The notes: generated by a model from the letters alone, not told the origin. A DNA stretch of 9,659 nucleotides from Draconibacterium sp. (GCA_030595485.1 JAUVDE010000098.1:1-9659); one strand, 5' to 3'; numbered from the stretch's first letter, positions 1 to 6,715 are shown. A program made the numbers and translations.

Positions 1-554
1 CGGCTTTGCACAAAGAAACGGCAAATAAAATGCTTCAATACGGAGGTTTGGTTTCTGATTTTGCCAGCGGAACCAGAATCGATCCTGCAAATTTCATTAA
101 ACGAAACCGGATTATTGCCGGATTAGCTGACGCTACAATTGTTGTTGAGTCGGCAGCTAAAGGCGGATCGTTAGTTACTGCCGATATAGCATCTTCTTAT
201 AATCGCGATGTATTTGCTTTTCCGGGGCGATCGGGTGATAAGAGTTCAAAAGGCTGCAACCAATTAATTCGTAACAACGGAGCAAATTTAATTGATGGCA
301 TTGAAGATCTTGAATATTTTATGGGATGGGAAAATACCCCAAAAGCCGATGCTGTTCAATCAAGTCTATTTATTGAATTAAACCCTGACGAACAGAAGAT
401 AGTTGATCTCCTTCGAAAAGAGCAGGAGCTGTTTATAGACCAGGTTTCGGCCGAACTGACGCTGCCTGTAAGTCGCGTTTCTACTTTGCTTTTAAACCTT
501 GAGTTTAAGAATGTGTTGATAGCATTACCGGGCAAAATGTATAAATTGAGATAA
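1..554 (+). CDS. dprA: DprA (DNA-processing protein A), C-terminal part, cut by the window start
   Basis: DprA binds incoming single-stranded DNA during natural transformation and loads RecA onto it in the cytoplasm. The reading frame is already open at the first complete codon (position 3), so the true start lies outside the window. What is visible is the end of the Rossmann-like DprA core. It includes a NFIKRNRIIAGL segment (about 90-125), the VVESAAKGGSLVTA strand-loop-helix (about 141-182), and a FPGR...KGCNQLIRNNGA segment (about 216-284) that matches the conserved 'PG....S.G.N.LI..GA' signature. From about 378 to the stop there is a winged-helix-like tail (NPDEQKIVDLL...LPVSRVSTLLLNLE), the DNA-binding-type domain found at the C-terminus of many DprA proteins. 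The stop codon is TAA at 552-554. Nothing suggests a broken gene: the fragment is full and in frame up to its natural end. Confidence 0.93.
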   Translation, partial: ALHKETANKMLQYGGLVSDFASGTRIDPANFIKRNRIIAGLADATIVVESAAKGGSLVTADIASSYNRDVFAFPGRSGDKSSKGCNQLIRNNGANLIDGIEDLEYFMGWENTPKADAVQSSLFIELNPDEQKIVDLLRKEQELFIDQVSAELTLPVSRVSTLLLNLEFKNVLIALPGKMYKLR

Positions 555-557
555 AGT

Positions 558-570
558 TGTATTAAATACA
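558..570. other. Perfect short palindrome just after dprA
   Basis: TGTATT-A-AATACA is a perfect 13-base dyad starting four bases after the dprA stop. It is AT-rich and has no T-run directly after it, so it is a poor intrinsic terminator. It could be a weak 3'-end hairpin, a protein-binding site between dprA and the helicase promoter, or chance. Confidence 0.3.
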
Positions 571-624
571 TCATCCCTTTTATTCACATTTCCATTGCAA
601 ATCGCTATAATCAATTGAAATGCC

Positions 625-632
625 TACTTTTG
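625..632 (+). promoter_or_regulatory. Predicted Bacteroidota-type -7 element of the helicase gene
   Basis: TACTTTTG fits the TAnnTTTG consensus used by the primary sigma factor of Bacteroidota. It lies 39 bases before the ATG at 672, and a start site about seven bases downstream would fall near 639. I see no good TTTG -33 element at the usual spacing, so the call rests on the -7 box and position alone. Confidence 0.45.
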
Positions 633-640
633 CGCCGTAA

Positions 641-657
641 CAGGAAATTAATTCCTG
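641..657 (+). promoter_or_regulatory. Hairpin at the predicted 5' end of the helicase mRNA
   Basis: CAGGAA (641-646) and TTCCTG (652-657) form a perfect six-base-pair stem around the loop ATTAA. If transcription starts near 639, the mRNA would begin almost exactly with this hairpin, 14 bases before the ATG. Such a 5'-terminal stem could protect the message or affect translation of the helicase. The hairpin is seen in the sequence; its role is inferred. Confidence 0.4.
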
Positions 658-671
658 TAAAAATTAGTAGA

Positions 672-1991
672 ATGAAGAAAACATTTGAGGAACTTAAAGT
701 TGCTAAATCTATATTAAAATCGCTTAACGATATTGGTTTTGTTGAGCCTACACCCATTCAGCTTCGTGCTATTCCAAAAATTAACTCGGGAGTAAATATT
801 GTTGGGGTGGCACAAACCGGAACCGGAAAAACAGCAGCTTATCTATTACCTCTTCTTACCAAACTCCGAAAACCAGTAGGAAAAGATCCGCGTGTTGTAA
901 TTATTGTTCCTACGCGTGAGTTATCTATTCAGGTTGGACAAGATGTTGCTGAGTTAACAGCTTACTCGGATATACGCCATGCAGCTGTTTTTGGTGGAAT
1001 TGGCTGGACAAGACATGCTACACTTATAGAAGAGGGAATTGATATTTTGGTTGCCACACCGGGTAGAATGTGGGATATGTACCAAAGCGGAGCATTACGA
1101 TTAACAAAAGTAAAATACCTTGTTATTGACGAAGCCGACAGAATGTTGGACCTTGGGTTTATGCCACAATTGCGTCAGTTACAAGAAATTATTCCACCAA
1201 AACGACAAAATTTACTTTTCTCAGCTACTTTCTCCGAAACGATTGAAACGCTTGCAAAAGAGTTTTTAGATCACTATGATAAAATAGAGATTGCTCCTTC
1301 GGCAACGCCGGTTGAGTTAGTAACGCAAATCGCCTACAAAGTTCCAAACTATAGAACAAAGCTGAATCTTATTCACCACATGTTAAATGACGAGGAAACA
1401 TTTACACGAGTGGTAGTTTTTGTAAAAACAAAGGAACATGCTGATGGTGTTTTTAAAGTAATCGACCGTAAAACAGAAGGTGAAACACGTTTAATCCACT
1501 CGAATAAAGCACAGAATTCAAGAATAAATGCCATTCAAGACTTTAAAAGTGGGAATGTACGTATCCTTATTACGACCGATGTATCGGCACGTGGAATGGA
1601 TGTTAGCAAGGTGAGCCACGTTATTAACTTTGATTTACCCAGCGATTACGACGATTATATTCACCGAATTGGACGAACTGCACGAGCAGGAAATAAAGGT
1701 GATGCAATTACTTTAATCGATCCGTCGGATGAATGGCACTGGAAAAAAATTGAAGAGATGATTCGCGAGGATATTGTATTGCAGGATTTACCTGACGAAA
1801 TTGAATTATTGGATACTGAATTTGGTGAAAACCAGAATCAACTGCGCGAAATTGACCGTCAACGCAAAATTGATGATCCAACCTATCAAGGGGCATTTCA
1901 TCAGAAGAAAAGACGTGGTGCCTCTAAACGTTCGTTTGATGACAAATTTTCGCGGACTAAGGAACGCCAGAAAAGGAAAAAAAGACGCTAG
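672..1991 (+). CDS. DEAD-box ATP-dependent RNA helicase
   Basis: This 439-residue cytoplasmic enzyme unwinds short RNA duplexes using ATP, typically in ribosome assembly, RNA decay or cold adaptation. All the family motifs are present: Q motif (Phe5, PTPIQ 26-30), Walker A AQTGTGKT (47-54), PTREL (80-84), GG (108-109), TPGR (129-132), DEAD (153-156), SAT (184-186), TDVSARGMD (302-310) and HRIGRTARAG (331-340). Two RecA-like domains cover about 1-205 and 215-370. The tail (about 405-439) is strongly basic and probably adds RNA affinity. The ATG at 672 was chosen because MKKTFEEL places the Q-motif Phe at the normal distance. A longer form from TTG at 615 would start upstream of the predicted promoter box. 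There is no clear Shine-Dalgarno sequence, as is usual in this phylum. The domain layout resembles the RhlE/SrmB-like group, but I cannot assign a subfamily with confidence. Confidence 0.95.
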   Translation: MKKTFEELKVAKSILKSLNDIGFVEPTPIQLRAIPKINSGVNIVGVAQTGTGKTAAYLLPLLTKLRKPVGKDPRVVIIVPTRELSIQVGQDVAELTAYSDIRHAAVFGGIGWTRHATLIEEGIDILVATPGRMWDMYQSGALRLTKVKYLVIDEADRMLDLGFMPQLRQLQEIIPPKRQNLLFSATFSETIETLAKEFLDHYDKIEIAPSATPVELVTQIAYKVPNYRTKLNLIHHMLNDEETFTRVVVFVKTKEHADGVFKVIDRKTEGETRLIHSNKAQNSRINAIQDFKSGNVRILITTDVSARGMDVSKVSHVINFDLPSDYDDYIHRIGRTARAGNKGDAITLIDPSDEWHWKKIEEMIREDIVLQDLPDEIELLDTEFGENQNQLREIDRQRKIDDPTYQGAFHQKKRRGASKRSFDDKFSRTKERQKRKKRR

Positions 1992-2010
1992 TCGAAAATA
2001 TACGAGCAAC

Positions 2011-2040
2011 AAAAAAGGGAAGCAAATGCTTCCCTTTTTT
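2011..2040. terminator. Bidirectional intrinsic terminator between the helicase and exb operon
   Basis: GGGAAGC (2017-2023) pairs with GCTTCCC (2028-2034) around a four-base loop. Six A's precede the stem (2011-2016) and six T's follow it (2035-2040), so it reads as a stem plus T-run on both strands. It sits 19 bases after the helicase stop and 18 bases beyond the exbD stop at 2059, exactly between two convergent transcripts. Confidence 0.9.
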
Positions 2041-2058
2041 GTTATATAGTCGATAAAA

Positions 2059-2529
2059 TTATCTTTCTGCTCTTTTTCTTGCTGAATAGTTAATGTTCAA
2101 TGCTGCTGCTTTCCGCAATTCCTGCTTCACATCAGTAACAAGTCCCATTCTTGTATTCACATCTACTTTTAATGAAGTTATCATTGAAGGTCTTTCAGCT
2201 TCTTCTCTCGCTTCTCTTTCTGCTGTAATATAATCTGGTATATCACCTACAGAAGCAAATTGATCGTTTAACTGAATACGAGGAGCTTTACCAAATGTTT
2301 TCTGAAAACTAGGCTTTGGTTCACCAATATAGATATAACTAACTAGCGATTTTTTTTCCAATTTACTTAGTTCAGTAGCATCTGGCAAGGTTTGTTTTAC
2401 GTTAACCGTAACCTCGCGCATTGTTGTACTAACCATAAAAAAGAATAACAACATGAACACGATATCAGGCAATGATGCCGTTGATATTGGAGGTGTTTCC
2501 TTACCATCGTCTTTTCTAAACTTGCTCAT
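2059..2529 (-). CDS. exbD: ExbD/TolR-family biopolymer transport protein (second copy)
   Basis: This 156-residue inner-membrane protein probably partners an ExbB-type channel, using proton flow to drive an outer-membrane process. A short charged cytoplasmic N-terminus (1-18) is followed by a single membrane helix (about 19-37, SLPDIVFMLLFFFMVSTTM). The helix contains Asp22, which aligns with the proton-carrying Asp25 of E. coli ExbD. The periplasmic domain ends in the usual helix/strand pattern (VTDVKQELRKAAALNINYS). It is somewhat longer than E. coli ExbD (141 residues), with an added charged stretch (AEREAREEAERPS) in the periplasmic part. It is the last gene of the operon, 11 bases after the upstream exbD stop, and its transcript would end at the terminator at 2011-2040. 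The start is the ATG at 2529; no Shine-Dalgarno is visible. Confidence 0.92.
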   Translation of the reverse strand: MSKFRKDDGKETPPISTASLPDIVFMLLFFFMVSTTMREVTVNVKQTLPDATELSKLEKKSLVSYIYIGEPKPSFQKTFGKAPRIQLNDQFASVGDIPDYITAEREAREEAERPSMITSLKVDVNTRMGLVTDVKQELRKAAALNINYSARKRAER

Positions 2530-2540
2530 AATATTCTTTA

Positions 2541-3113
2541 TTAAAAGTTCTTACCTTTTGGTTCTGCTTCAGAAATTCTAGAAGGATAAATCATTTTAAC
2601 CGCTCTTTGCTGATCTATATTCAGATCGGCGTAAGCTTTCCCCCATTTCTCTTTAGACAATTCATCTTTAAGTTCATTAATGGCAGCAACTAGTTCGTTC
2701 TGCACAGCTAAATACGTTCCGTATTGCGTATCGTTATCATTACGTAATGAAATTACCCCTTTTGTAACCATTTGTTCTCCAAAATATGGAACTTCCAAAG
2801 GTTCTTTTTCGGGTAGGTTTTCGTCGTTATATGGGTTTGCCATAAACTCTTTTGCCCTTTCACGTAAATCATCAACACGTATAAAATCTCCCTCAACCAG
2901 CAGATCGTTGTTTCGATTTACCAAAACAACAAAAACATTACGTTCTTTAATTTCTGCTTCTTCTTCTTGCTCCTGATCAGGAGCCCATTGTGGGAGTTTC
3001 CTTCGGAGGCCGCTGTCAACGTCCATCGTAGTTGTTACCAGGAAAAAGATTAGCAACATAAATGCAATATCTGCTAATGAGGTTGCCGGTACTTCAGGTG
3101 TTTTTCTTGCCAT
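2541..3113 (-). CDS. exbD: ExbD/TolR-family biopolymer transport protein (first, long copy)
   Basis: This is a 190-residue ExbD homologue, clearly longer than the family norm of about 130-150. One membrane helix (about 12-32) carries Asp15 in the TSLADIAFMLLIFFLVTTTM segment, equivalent to the essential Asp25 of E. coli ExbD. After the helix comes a basic patch (LRRKLPQW) and then an acidic run (QEQEEEAE, 47-54). The core ExbD fold follows (NVFVVLVNRNNDLLVEGDFIRVDDLRERAKEF). The usual C-terminal part is then interrupted by an extra segment of about 30 residues (NPYNDENLPEKEPLEVPYFGEQ), and the protein extends into a Lys/Glu-rich tail. It lies 35 bases after the membrane-protein gene and 11 bases before the second exbD. 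The two ExbDs differ enough to suggest distinct roles, or a mixed ExbD dimer inside the ExbB ring (inference). Confidence 0.92.
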   Translation of the reverse strand: MARKTPEVPATSLADIAFMLLIFFLVTTTMDVDSGLRRKLPQWAPDQEQEEEAEIKERNVFVVLVNRNNDLLVEGDFIRVDDLRERAKEFMANPYNDENLPEKEPLEVPYFGEQMVTKGVISLRNDNDTQYGTYLAVQNELVAAINELKDELSKEKWGKAYADLNIDQQRAVKMIYPSRISEAEPKGKNF

Positions 3114-3148
3114 AATTAATTTCCTGTTTTTTTTATACCACGATTATA

Positions 3149-3610
3149 CTATTTGAACAAACGCATTACTGACATTCCTGCAATTGATACAATTGCTAAT
3201 CCTAGCAAAATATAAGTTGCATATAAACCAGTATCTACCCATTTTGCTACGCTCTCGTTCAATGTTCCGTTGTTTAAGAATTTATCAACACCAATAAATT
3301 GTGGAATTTCTGGTGATGCTAATAAATATGAAATCAAAACAACGGCTCCCATAAATGCTAGAGAGATTACCCCTCCTTTTGCAGCTTTTTTGTCGGTGGC
3401 CATGTTTGCTAATCCAGCAAGGATAGCAATACTAGCACCAACACCTATCAGTATGTAAGCCCAAACTAAGTTGGAGTTAACCCAACTATTCATTGCAGGA
3501 TCAGTTTCTATCTCTTCGTTAATATTTACCATTAACGAAACGACAAGAACTGCTGAAACAATGAGTAGAGCCCACAGTATTATAGTAACTATTTTTCCTG
3601 TTTTACCCAT
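3149..3610 (-). CDS. Four-helix membrane protein of unknown function in the exb operon
   Basis: I do not recognise a named family for this 153-residue protein. It has four strongly hydrophobic segments at about 7-29, 47-70, 79-98 and 125-149, with short hydrophilic loops. It appears to be built from two copies of a two-helix unit. The second helix of each half begins with a similar motif, WVNSNLVWAYILIGV (43-57) and WVDTGLYATYILLGL (124-138), with seven of fifteen positions identical. A Lys-rich loop (TDKKAAK, 72-78) separates the halves and is probably cytoplasmic. The gene starts 11 bases after the exbB stop and has the best Shine-Dalgarno in the window (AAGGAG, overlapping that stop), so it is almost certainly co-transcribed and perhaps translationally coupled. 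By position it may be an accessory or assembly subunit of the ExbB-ExbD motor (inference). It is not a second ExbB: the TolQ/ExbB motif and the long cytoplasmic loop are missing. Confidence 0.85.
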   Translation of the reverse strand: MGKTGKIVTIILWALLIVSAVLVVSLMVNINEEIETDPAMNSWVNSNLVWAYILIGVGASIAILAGLANMATDKKAAKGGVISLAFMGAVVLISYLLASPEIPQFIGVDKFLNNGTLNESVAKWVDTGLYATYILLGLAIVSIAGMSVMRLFK

Positions 3611-3617
3611 TTTTCTA

Positions 3618-3623
3618 CTCCTT
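3618..3623 (-). promoter_or_regulatory. Strong ribosome binding site overlapping the exbB stop codon
   Basis: On the minus strand, TAAGGAG contains both the exbB TAA stop (3622-3624) and an AAGGAG Shine-Dalgarno. It is seven bases from the ATG of the four-helix membrane protein. The neighbouring genes lack such a site, so this supports the chosen start and suggests that the two genes' translation is coupled. Confidence 0.7.
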
Positions 3624-4422
3624 ATTTTTTCATGTTGTGTTTAACAATCAAGTCTAATAACGAGATAGAAGCATCTTCCATATTATTAATAATGCTATCA
3701 ATTTTCGCTACACAATAGTTGTAAAAGATCTGAAGAATAATAGCTACTACAAGACCTGTTACTGTTGTAATCAAAGCTACTTTAATACCACCCGCTACAA
3801 GAGAAGGAGAAATGTCACCTGCTACTTCAATAGCATCGAAAGCGCCAATCATACCAATTACAGTACCCATGAAACCTAACATCGGTGCCAAGGCAATGAA
3901 AAGTGAAATCCAGCTTAATCCTTTTTCTAAAAGACCTGCTTGAACACCACCGTATGAAATAACTGTTTTTTCTACTACATCGATACCATGATCGAAACGA
4001 TCAAGACCTTGATAGAAGATACTTGCAACAGGACCACGAGTGTCACGACAAATATCTTTTGCAGCTTCAACACCACCGTTTTCCAAAGCATCTTCGATTT
4101 TGGCTAACAATTTTTTAGTGTTGGTTGTTGCAAGGTTAAGGTAAAGTACTCTTTCAATTGCAAACGCAAGACCTAAAATAAGGGCAATTAATACGAATGA
4201 CATGAAAGTTGGACCACCTTCAATAAATTTTTGTTTCAACTGACTGTGTAAAGATTTTCCTTCTTCAGCTGCAGCAGCAGCATCTTCTTCAACATCAGCA
4301 GCTAAATCTACCTGCTCGGTAGCTGTTTCTGTTGCGGCTGCCTCATCTTGAGCAACCGCTACATTTGATGCCATAAAAAAAAGCATCCCAAATACGGCTA
4401 TTAACGCGAATAGTCTTTTCAT
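3622..4422 (-). CDS. exbB: ExbB/TolQ/MotA-family proton channel protein with N-terminal signal peptide
   Basis: This 266-residue protein forms the multimeric inner-membrane channel that, with ExbD, converts proton-motive force into work at the outer membrane (TonB-type uptake or a related task). Residues 1-24 look like a signal peptide ending in VAVA before QDE. Next comes an Ala/Glu-rich periplasmic stretch (about 25-56), then membrane helices at about 71-93, 170-195 and 210-235. The large cytoplasmic loop lies between the first two helices. The family signature is APMLGFMGTVIGMIGAF (179-195). Thr187 and Thr220 align without gaps to channel residues Thr148 and Thr181 of E. coli ExbB. The residue aligning with Glu176 is Val215, so the channel glutamate is absent. 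It is the first gene of the operon exbB / membrane protein / exbD / exbD; no tonB is visible. A near-consensus -7 box (TATTTTTTG, one base too long) lies at 4504-4512 on the minus strand. There is no Shine-Dalgarno. Confidence 0.94.
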   Translation of the reverse strand: MKRLFALIAVFGMLFFMASNVAVAQDEAAATETATEQVDLAADVEEDAAAAAEEGKSLHSQLKQKFIEGGPTFMSFVLIALILGLAFAIERVLYLNLATTNTKKLLAKIEDALENGGVEAAKDICRDTRGPVASIFYQGLDRFDHGIDVVEKTVISYGGVQAGLLEKGLSWISLFIALAPMLGFMGTVIGMIGAFDAIEVAGDISPSLVAGGIKVALITTVTGLVVAIILQIFYNYCVAKIDSIINNMEDASISLLDLIVKHNMKK

Positions 4423-4564
4423 AATTGATTTGAATTTTTAATTAATAATCTCTTTGATTTTTCTATTTGTATTGATTTTTTAAAATATTGATTCAACTTA
4501 CTACAAAAAATATGCCTCGATTTTTTCTGTCGATTCATAAAGAACGTCTTATTTTTGGTTTACG

Positions 4565-4652
4565 CGGAGAGAGAGGGATTCGAACCCTCGGTACCCTTGC
4601 GGGGTACACACGCTTTCCAGGCGTGCCAGTTAAGCCACTCCTGCACCTCTCC
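4565..4652 (-). tRNA. tRNA-Ser (anticodon GGA)
   Basis: The minus strand folds as a class II tRNA of 88 bases. The acceptor stem is GGAGAGG (4652-4646) with TCTCTCC (4572-4566) and discriminator G at 4565. The anticodon stem is CACGC/GCGTG around loop CTGGAAA, with anticodon GGA at 4618-4616 (reads UCC/UCU). A long variable arm, GTACCC-CGCAA-GGGTAC, is typical of serine tRNAs. The T arm is GAGGG-TTCGAAT-CCCTC. The 3' CCA is not encoded (CGT follows the discriminator). The gene is on the same strand as ansA upstream and exbB downstream. Confidence 0.97.
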
Positions 4653-4660
4653 AGTGTTAC

Positions 4661-4694
4661 ATTTGCTGTACCCCCAAAAATGAGGGGTGCAAAT
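4661..4694 (-). other. Hairpin between ansA and tRNA-Ser
   Basis: ATTTGC (4661-4666) pairs with GCAAAT (4689-4694), and ACCCC (4670-4674) pairs with GGGGT (4684-4688). This leaves a three-base bulge on one side only and a nine-base loop, so 11 base pairs in all. It lies 29 bases after the ansA stop and 8 bases before the tRNA 5' end. No T-run follows on the minus strand, so it is not a normal intrinsic terminator. It may be a 3'-end structure of the ansA message or a processing signal ahead of the tRNA. Confidence 0.4.
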
Positions 4695-4723
4695 TAATAA
4701 AAAAATACGAAATAAAAACAGAG

Positions 4724-5767
4724 CTATTCACTAATTTCCCCTCGCAAACTTTTATTCAGATACATTTTAATCTCAGCAGGTTTCAAGCCTTGCCCCAATA
4801 GGAACATTAACTTCGTAATTGCTGCTTCAGTGGTCATATCTTTCCCGGAGACAACACCTGCATTTAACAGTTCTAAACTGGTCTGGTATTGCCCCATAAC
4901 TACCTTCCCACCTTCGCATTGCGTTACATTCAGCAAGATTATTCCACGTTTAATTGCTTTTTTAATACAGCTGGATAACCATCGAGAAGTGGGTGCATTC
5001 CCAGAGCCAAAAGTCTCTAAAATTACACCTTTTAAACCCGGTGTATTTAATATTGAATTCAAAACATTCTGATTAATACCCGGAAACATTTTTAGGATAA
5101 CGACATTATCATCAAAGTCGGTATTCACTTTCAGAATCCCCTTGTTCTCAGGATAATAAATAAATTCTGGACTATATTTTATGTCAATTCCGGCAACTGC
5201 AAGCTCAGGATAGTTAACTGAACGAAAGGCGCTGAATTGCTCTGCATCGCGTTTTAAAGTACGGTTACCCCGGTACAATTTAAAATCAAAACAAATACAC
5301 ACTTCGGGAACAATGCTGGCTCCATTTCTTTTTGCAGCGGCGATTTCAACAGCAGTAATCAGGTTTTCCTTACCATCGGTTCGAATTTGCCCAATTGGCA
5401 ATTGTGATCCGGTTAGAACAATAGGCTTATCCAGATTTTCGAACATATAACTTAATGCCGATGCTGTGTACGACATCGTATCCGTACCGTGCAAAACCAC
5501 AAAACCATCGTACTTATTATAGTTACGTTCAATGGTACGTGCAATTTTAATCCACGAAATTGGATTCATATTCGATGAATCGAGAGCAGGATTAAAGGTG
5601 ATGGTTTTTATAATAAAGTCGAAACGCTTTAATTCGGGAACAACTTCTTGAATGCGATCAAATTTTACAGGAACTAAACTTCCGGTTTTTGAATCGTGAA
5701 CCATACCGATTGTACCACCGGTATAGATAATAAGAATTGATGTTTTTTTAGCTGGAATTTTTTCCAT
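4724..5767 (-). CDS. ansA: Type I (cytoplasmic) L-asparaginase
   Basis: This enzyme hydrolyses L-asparagine to aspartate and ammonia. The protein is 347 residues, close to the family's usual 330-350. There is no signal peptide, which fits the cytoplasmic low-affinity type rather than the secreted type II. Visible catalytic parts are the first threonine motif YTGGTIG (15-21, nucleophile Thr19), DSSNM (63-67), HGTDTM (93-98, with Thr95 and Asp96), TGSQLP (119-124) and Lys163 in FDFKLYRGNRT. Together these supply both catalytic triads. It lies 29 bases downstream of the TatD gene on the same strand with no terminator between, so the two are probably co-transcribed. The tRNA-Ser follows 71 bases beyond its stop. 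The C-terminal half (about 210-347) contains the QCEGGKVVMGQY and EAAITKLMFLLG segments typical of the type I regulatory/dimer domain. Confidence 0.95.
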   Translation of the reverse strand: MEKIPAKKTSILIIYTGGTIGMVHDSKTGSLVPVKFDRIQEVVPELKRFDFIIKTITFNPALDSSNMNPISWIKIARTIERNYNKYDGFVVLHGTDTMSYTASALSYMFENLDKPIVLTGSQLPIGQIRTDGKENLITAVEIAAAKRNGASIVPEVCICFDFKLYRGNRTLKRDAEQFSAFRSVNYPELAVAGIDIKYSPEFIYYPENKGILKVNTDFDDNVVILKMFPGINQNVLNSILNTPGLKGVILETFGSGNAPTSRWLSSCIKKAIKRGIILLNVTQCEGGKVVMGQYQTSLELLNAGVVSGKDMTTEAAITKLMFLLGQGLKPAEIKMYLNKSLRGEISE

Positions 5768-5796
5768 TTGCCTGAATTTTTGCGAGGTGCAAGTTA

Positions 5797-6561
5797 TTAA
5801 ATTCCAAACAAATTGCGAGCATTCGAGGTGGTTATTTCGGCTACTTTTGCCACTGAAACATCATATACTTCAGCGATTTTTTGAGCAACATATACAATGT
5901 AGGCACTCTCGTTTCGTTTACCTCGTTTCGGAACGGGAGCTAAATAAGGAGTATCGGTCTCAAGTACCAGGTTTTTAATATCAACTGCTTTAATCACCTC
6001 GTCGAGGGAACTATTTTTAAATGTAAGTACTCCGCCTATTCCTAATAGAAAACCTAAATCGATTACTTTTTTTGCCTCAGTCTCTTCTCCTGAAAAACAA
6101 TGAAAAATCCCTCTCAAAGAACCGTCTTGTTCCTCAGCTACAATTTCCAATGTCTCGTCGAAAGAGTTACGAACATGAATAACGATTGGTAAGTTGTATT
6201 TTTTTGCCAATTGAATTTGATAACGAAATGCTTCTTTTTGCTCGTTTACAAATTTGGTATCCCAGTATAAATCGATACCTATTTCGCCAATTCCGTAGAA
6301 CTTACGTTTTTCCAACCAATACTCTACAGCCTGAAGTTCATCCTTGTAATCTTCGTCAACCGAAGTGGGATGTAAACCCATTAAAGGGTAACACAAATGC
6401 GGGTAAGCATCGGCTAAATCTAACATGTGTTTAATGGAACCCGAATCGATATTAGGTAAAACAATTTTCTTTACACCGTTGGAGTAGGCCCTTTGTAAAG
6501 CCTCATCACGGTCGTGTAAAAATTCTTCAGAGTAAATATGGGAATGCGTATCTATCAGCAT
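5797..6561 (-). CDS. TatD-family metal-dependent hydrolase (DNase)
   Basis: This 254-residue protein matches the usual 255-265-residue TatD family, TIM-barrel hydrolases that act as 3'-5' exonucleases or endonucleases on DNA or RNA. The metal ligands are all visible: His6 and His8 in DTHSHI, Glu93 in GIGEIGID (91-97), His129 in IVIHVR, His154 in GIFHCFSG and Asp203 in LETDTPYLAP (200-209). GLHP (62-65) is the second family signature. The start is the ATG at 6561, so that the first residues read MLIDTHSH as in nearly all members; no Shine-Dalgarno is visible. It leads a likely two-gene transcript with ansA, with a predicted promoter box at 6581-6588. TatD proteins have been linked to DNA repair and degradation. 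I see no tatABC genes nearby, so a link to protein export is not supported here. Confidence 0.95.
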   Translation of the reverse strand: MLIDTHSHIYSEEFLHDRDEALQRAYSNGVKKIVLPNIDSGSIKHMLDLADAYPHLCYPLMGLHPTSVDEDYKDELQAVEYWLEKRKFYGIGEIGIDLYWDTKFVNEQKEAFRYQIQLAKKYNLPIVIHVRNSFDETLEIVAEEQDGSLRGIFHCFSGEETEAKKVIDLGFLLGIGGVLTFKNSSLDEVIKAVDIKNLVLETDTPYLAPVPKRGKRNESAYIVYVAQKIAEVYDVSVAKVAEITTSNARNLFGI

Positions 6562-6580
6562 TATTAAATCAAAATTTCGA

Positions 6581-6588
6581 CAAATGTA
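6581..6588 (-). promoter_or_regulatory. Predicted -7 element of the tatD-ansA transcript
   Basis: The minus strand reads TACATTTG, a full match to TAnnTTTG, 19 bases before the tatD ATG. A start site about seven bases downstream gives a leader of roughly 13 bases. No clear -33 TTTG is seen at the standard distance. Confidence 0.5.
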
Positions 6589-6685
6589 AAAAAGTGTTTT
6601 TCCTGAGGTGTGATTTTACATTACCTTGAAATCAAATTTAACATTGACACTAAACACCAGATATTAAACAAGTACTAGTAGCCAC

Positions 6686-6715
6686 AAAAAAATCCGCGAG
6701 ATTACTCCCGCGGAT
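6686..6715 (-). terminator. Intrinsic terminator of gdhA
   Basis: On the minus strand ATCCGCG (6715-6709) pairs with CGCGGAT (6698-6692), continued by AG/CT after a two-base bulge, around loop TAAT. Seven T's follow (6692-6686). The element is 39 bases beyond the gdhA stop and insulates the tatD promoter from it. Confidence 0.88.

Noticed and set aside
615..671. Possible N-terminal extension of the helicase from a TTG codon at 615
   Set aside because: It would begin upstream of the predicted promoter box and hairpin, the added residues look unlike any helicase N-terminus, and the ATG at 672 gives the normal Q-motif distance.
4488..4697. Plus-strand reading frame of 69 codons
   Set aside because: It runs antisense across the whole tRNA-Ser gene and has no recognisable protein features.
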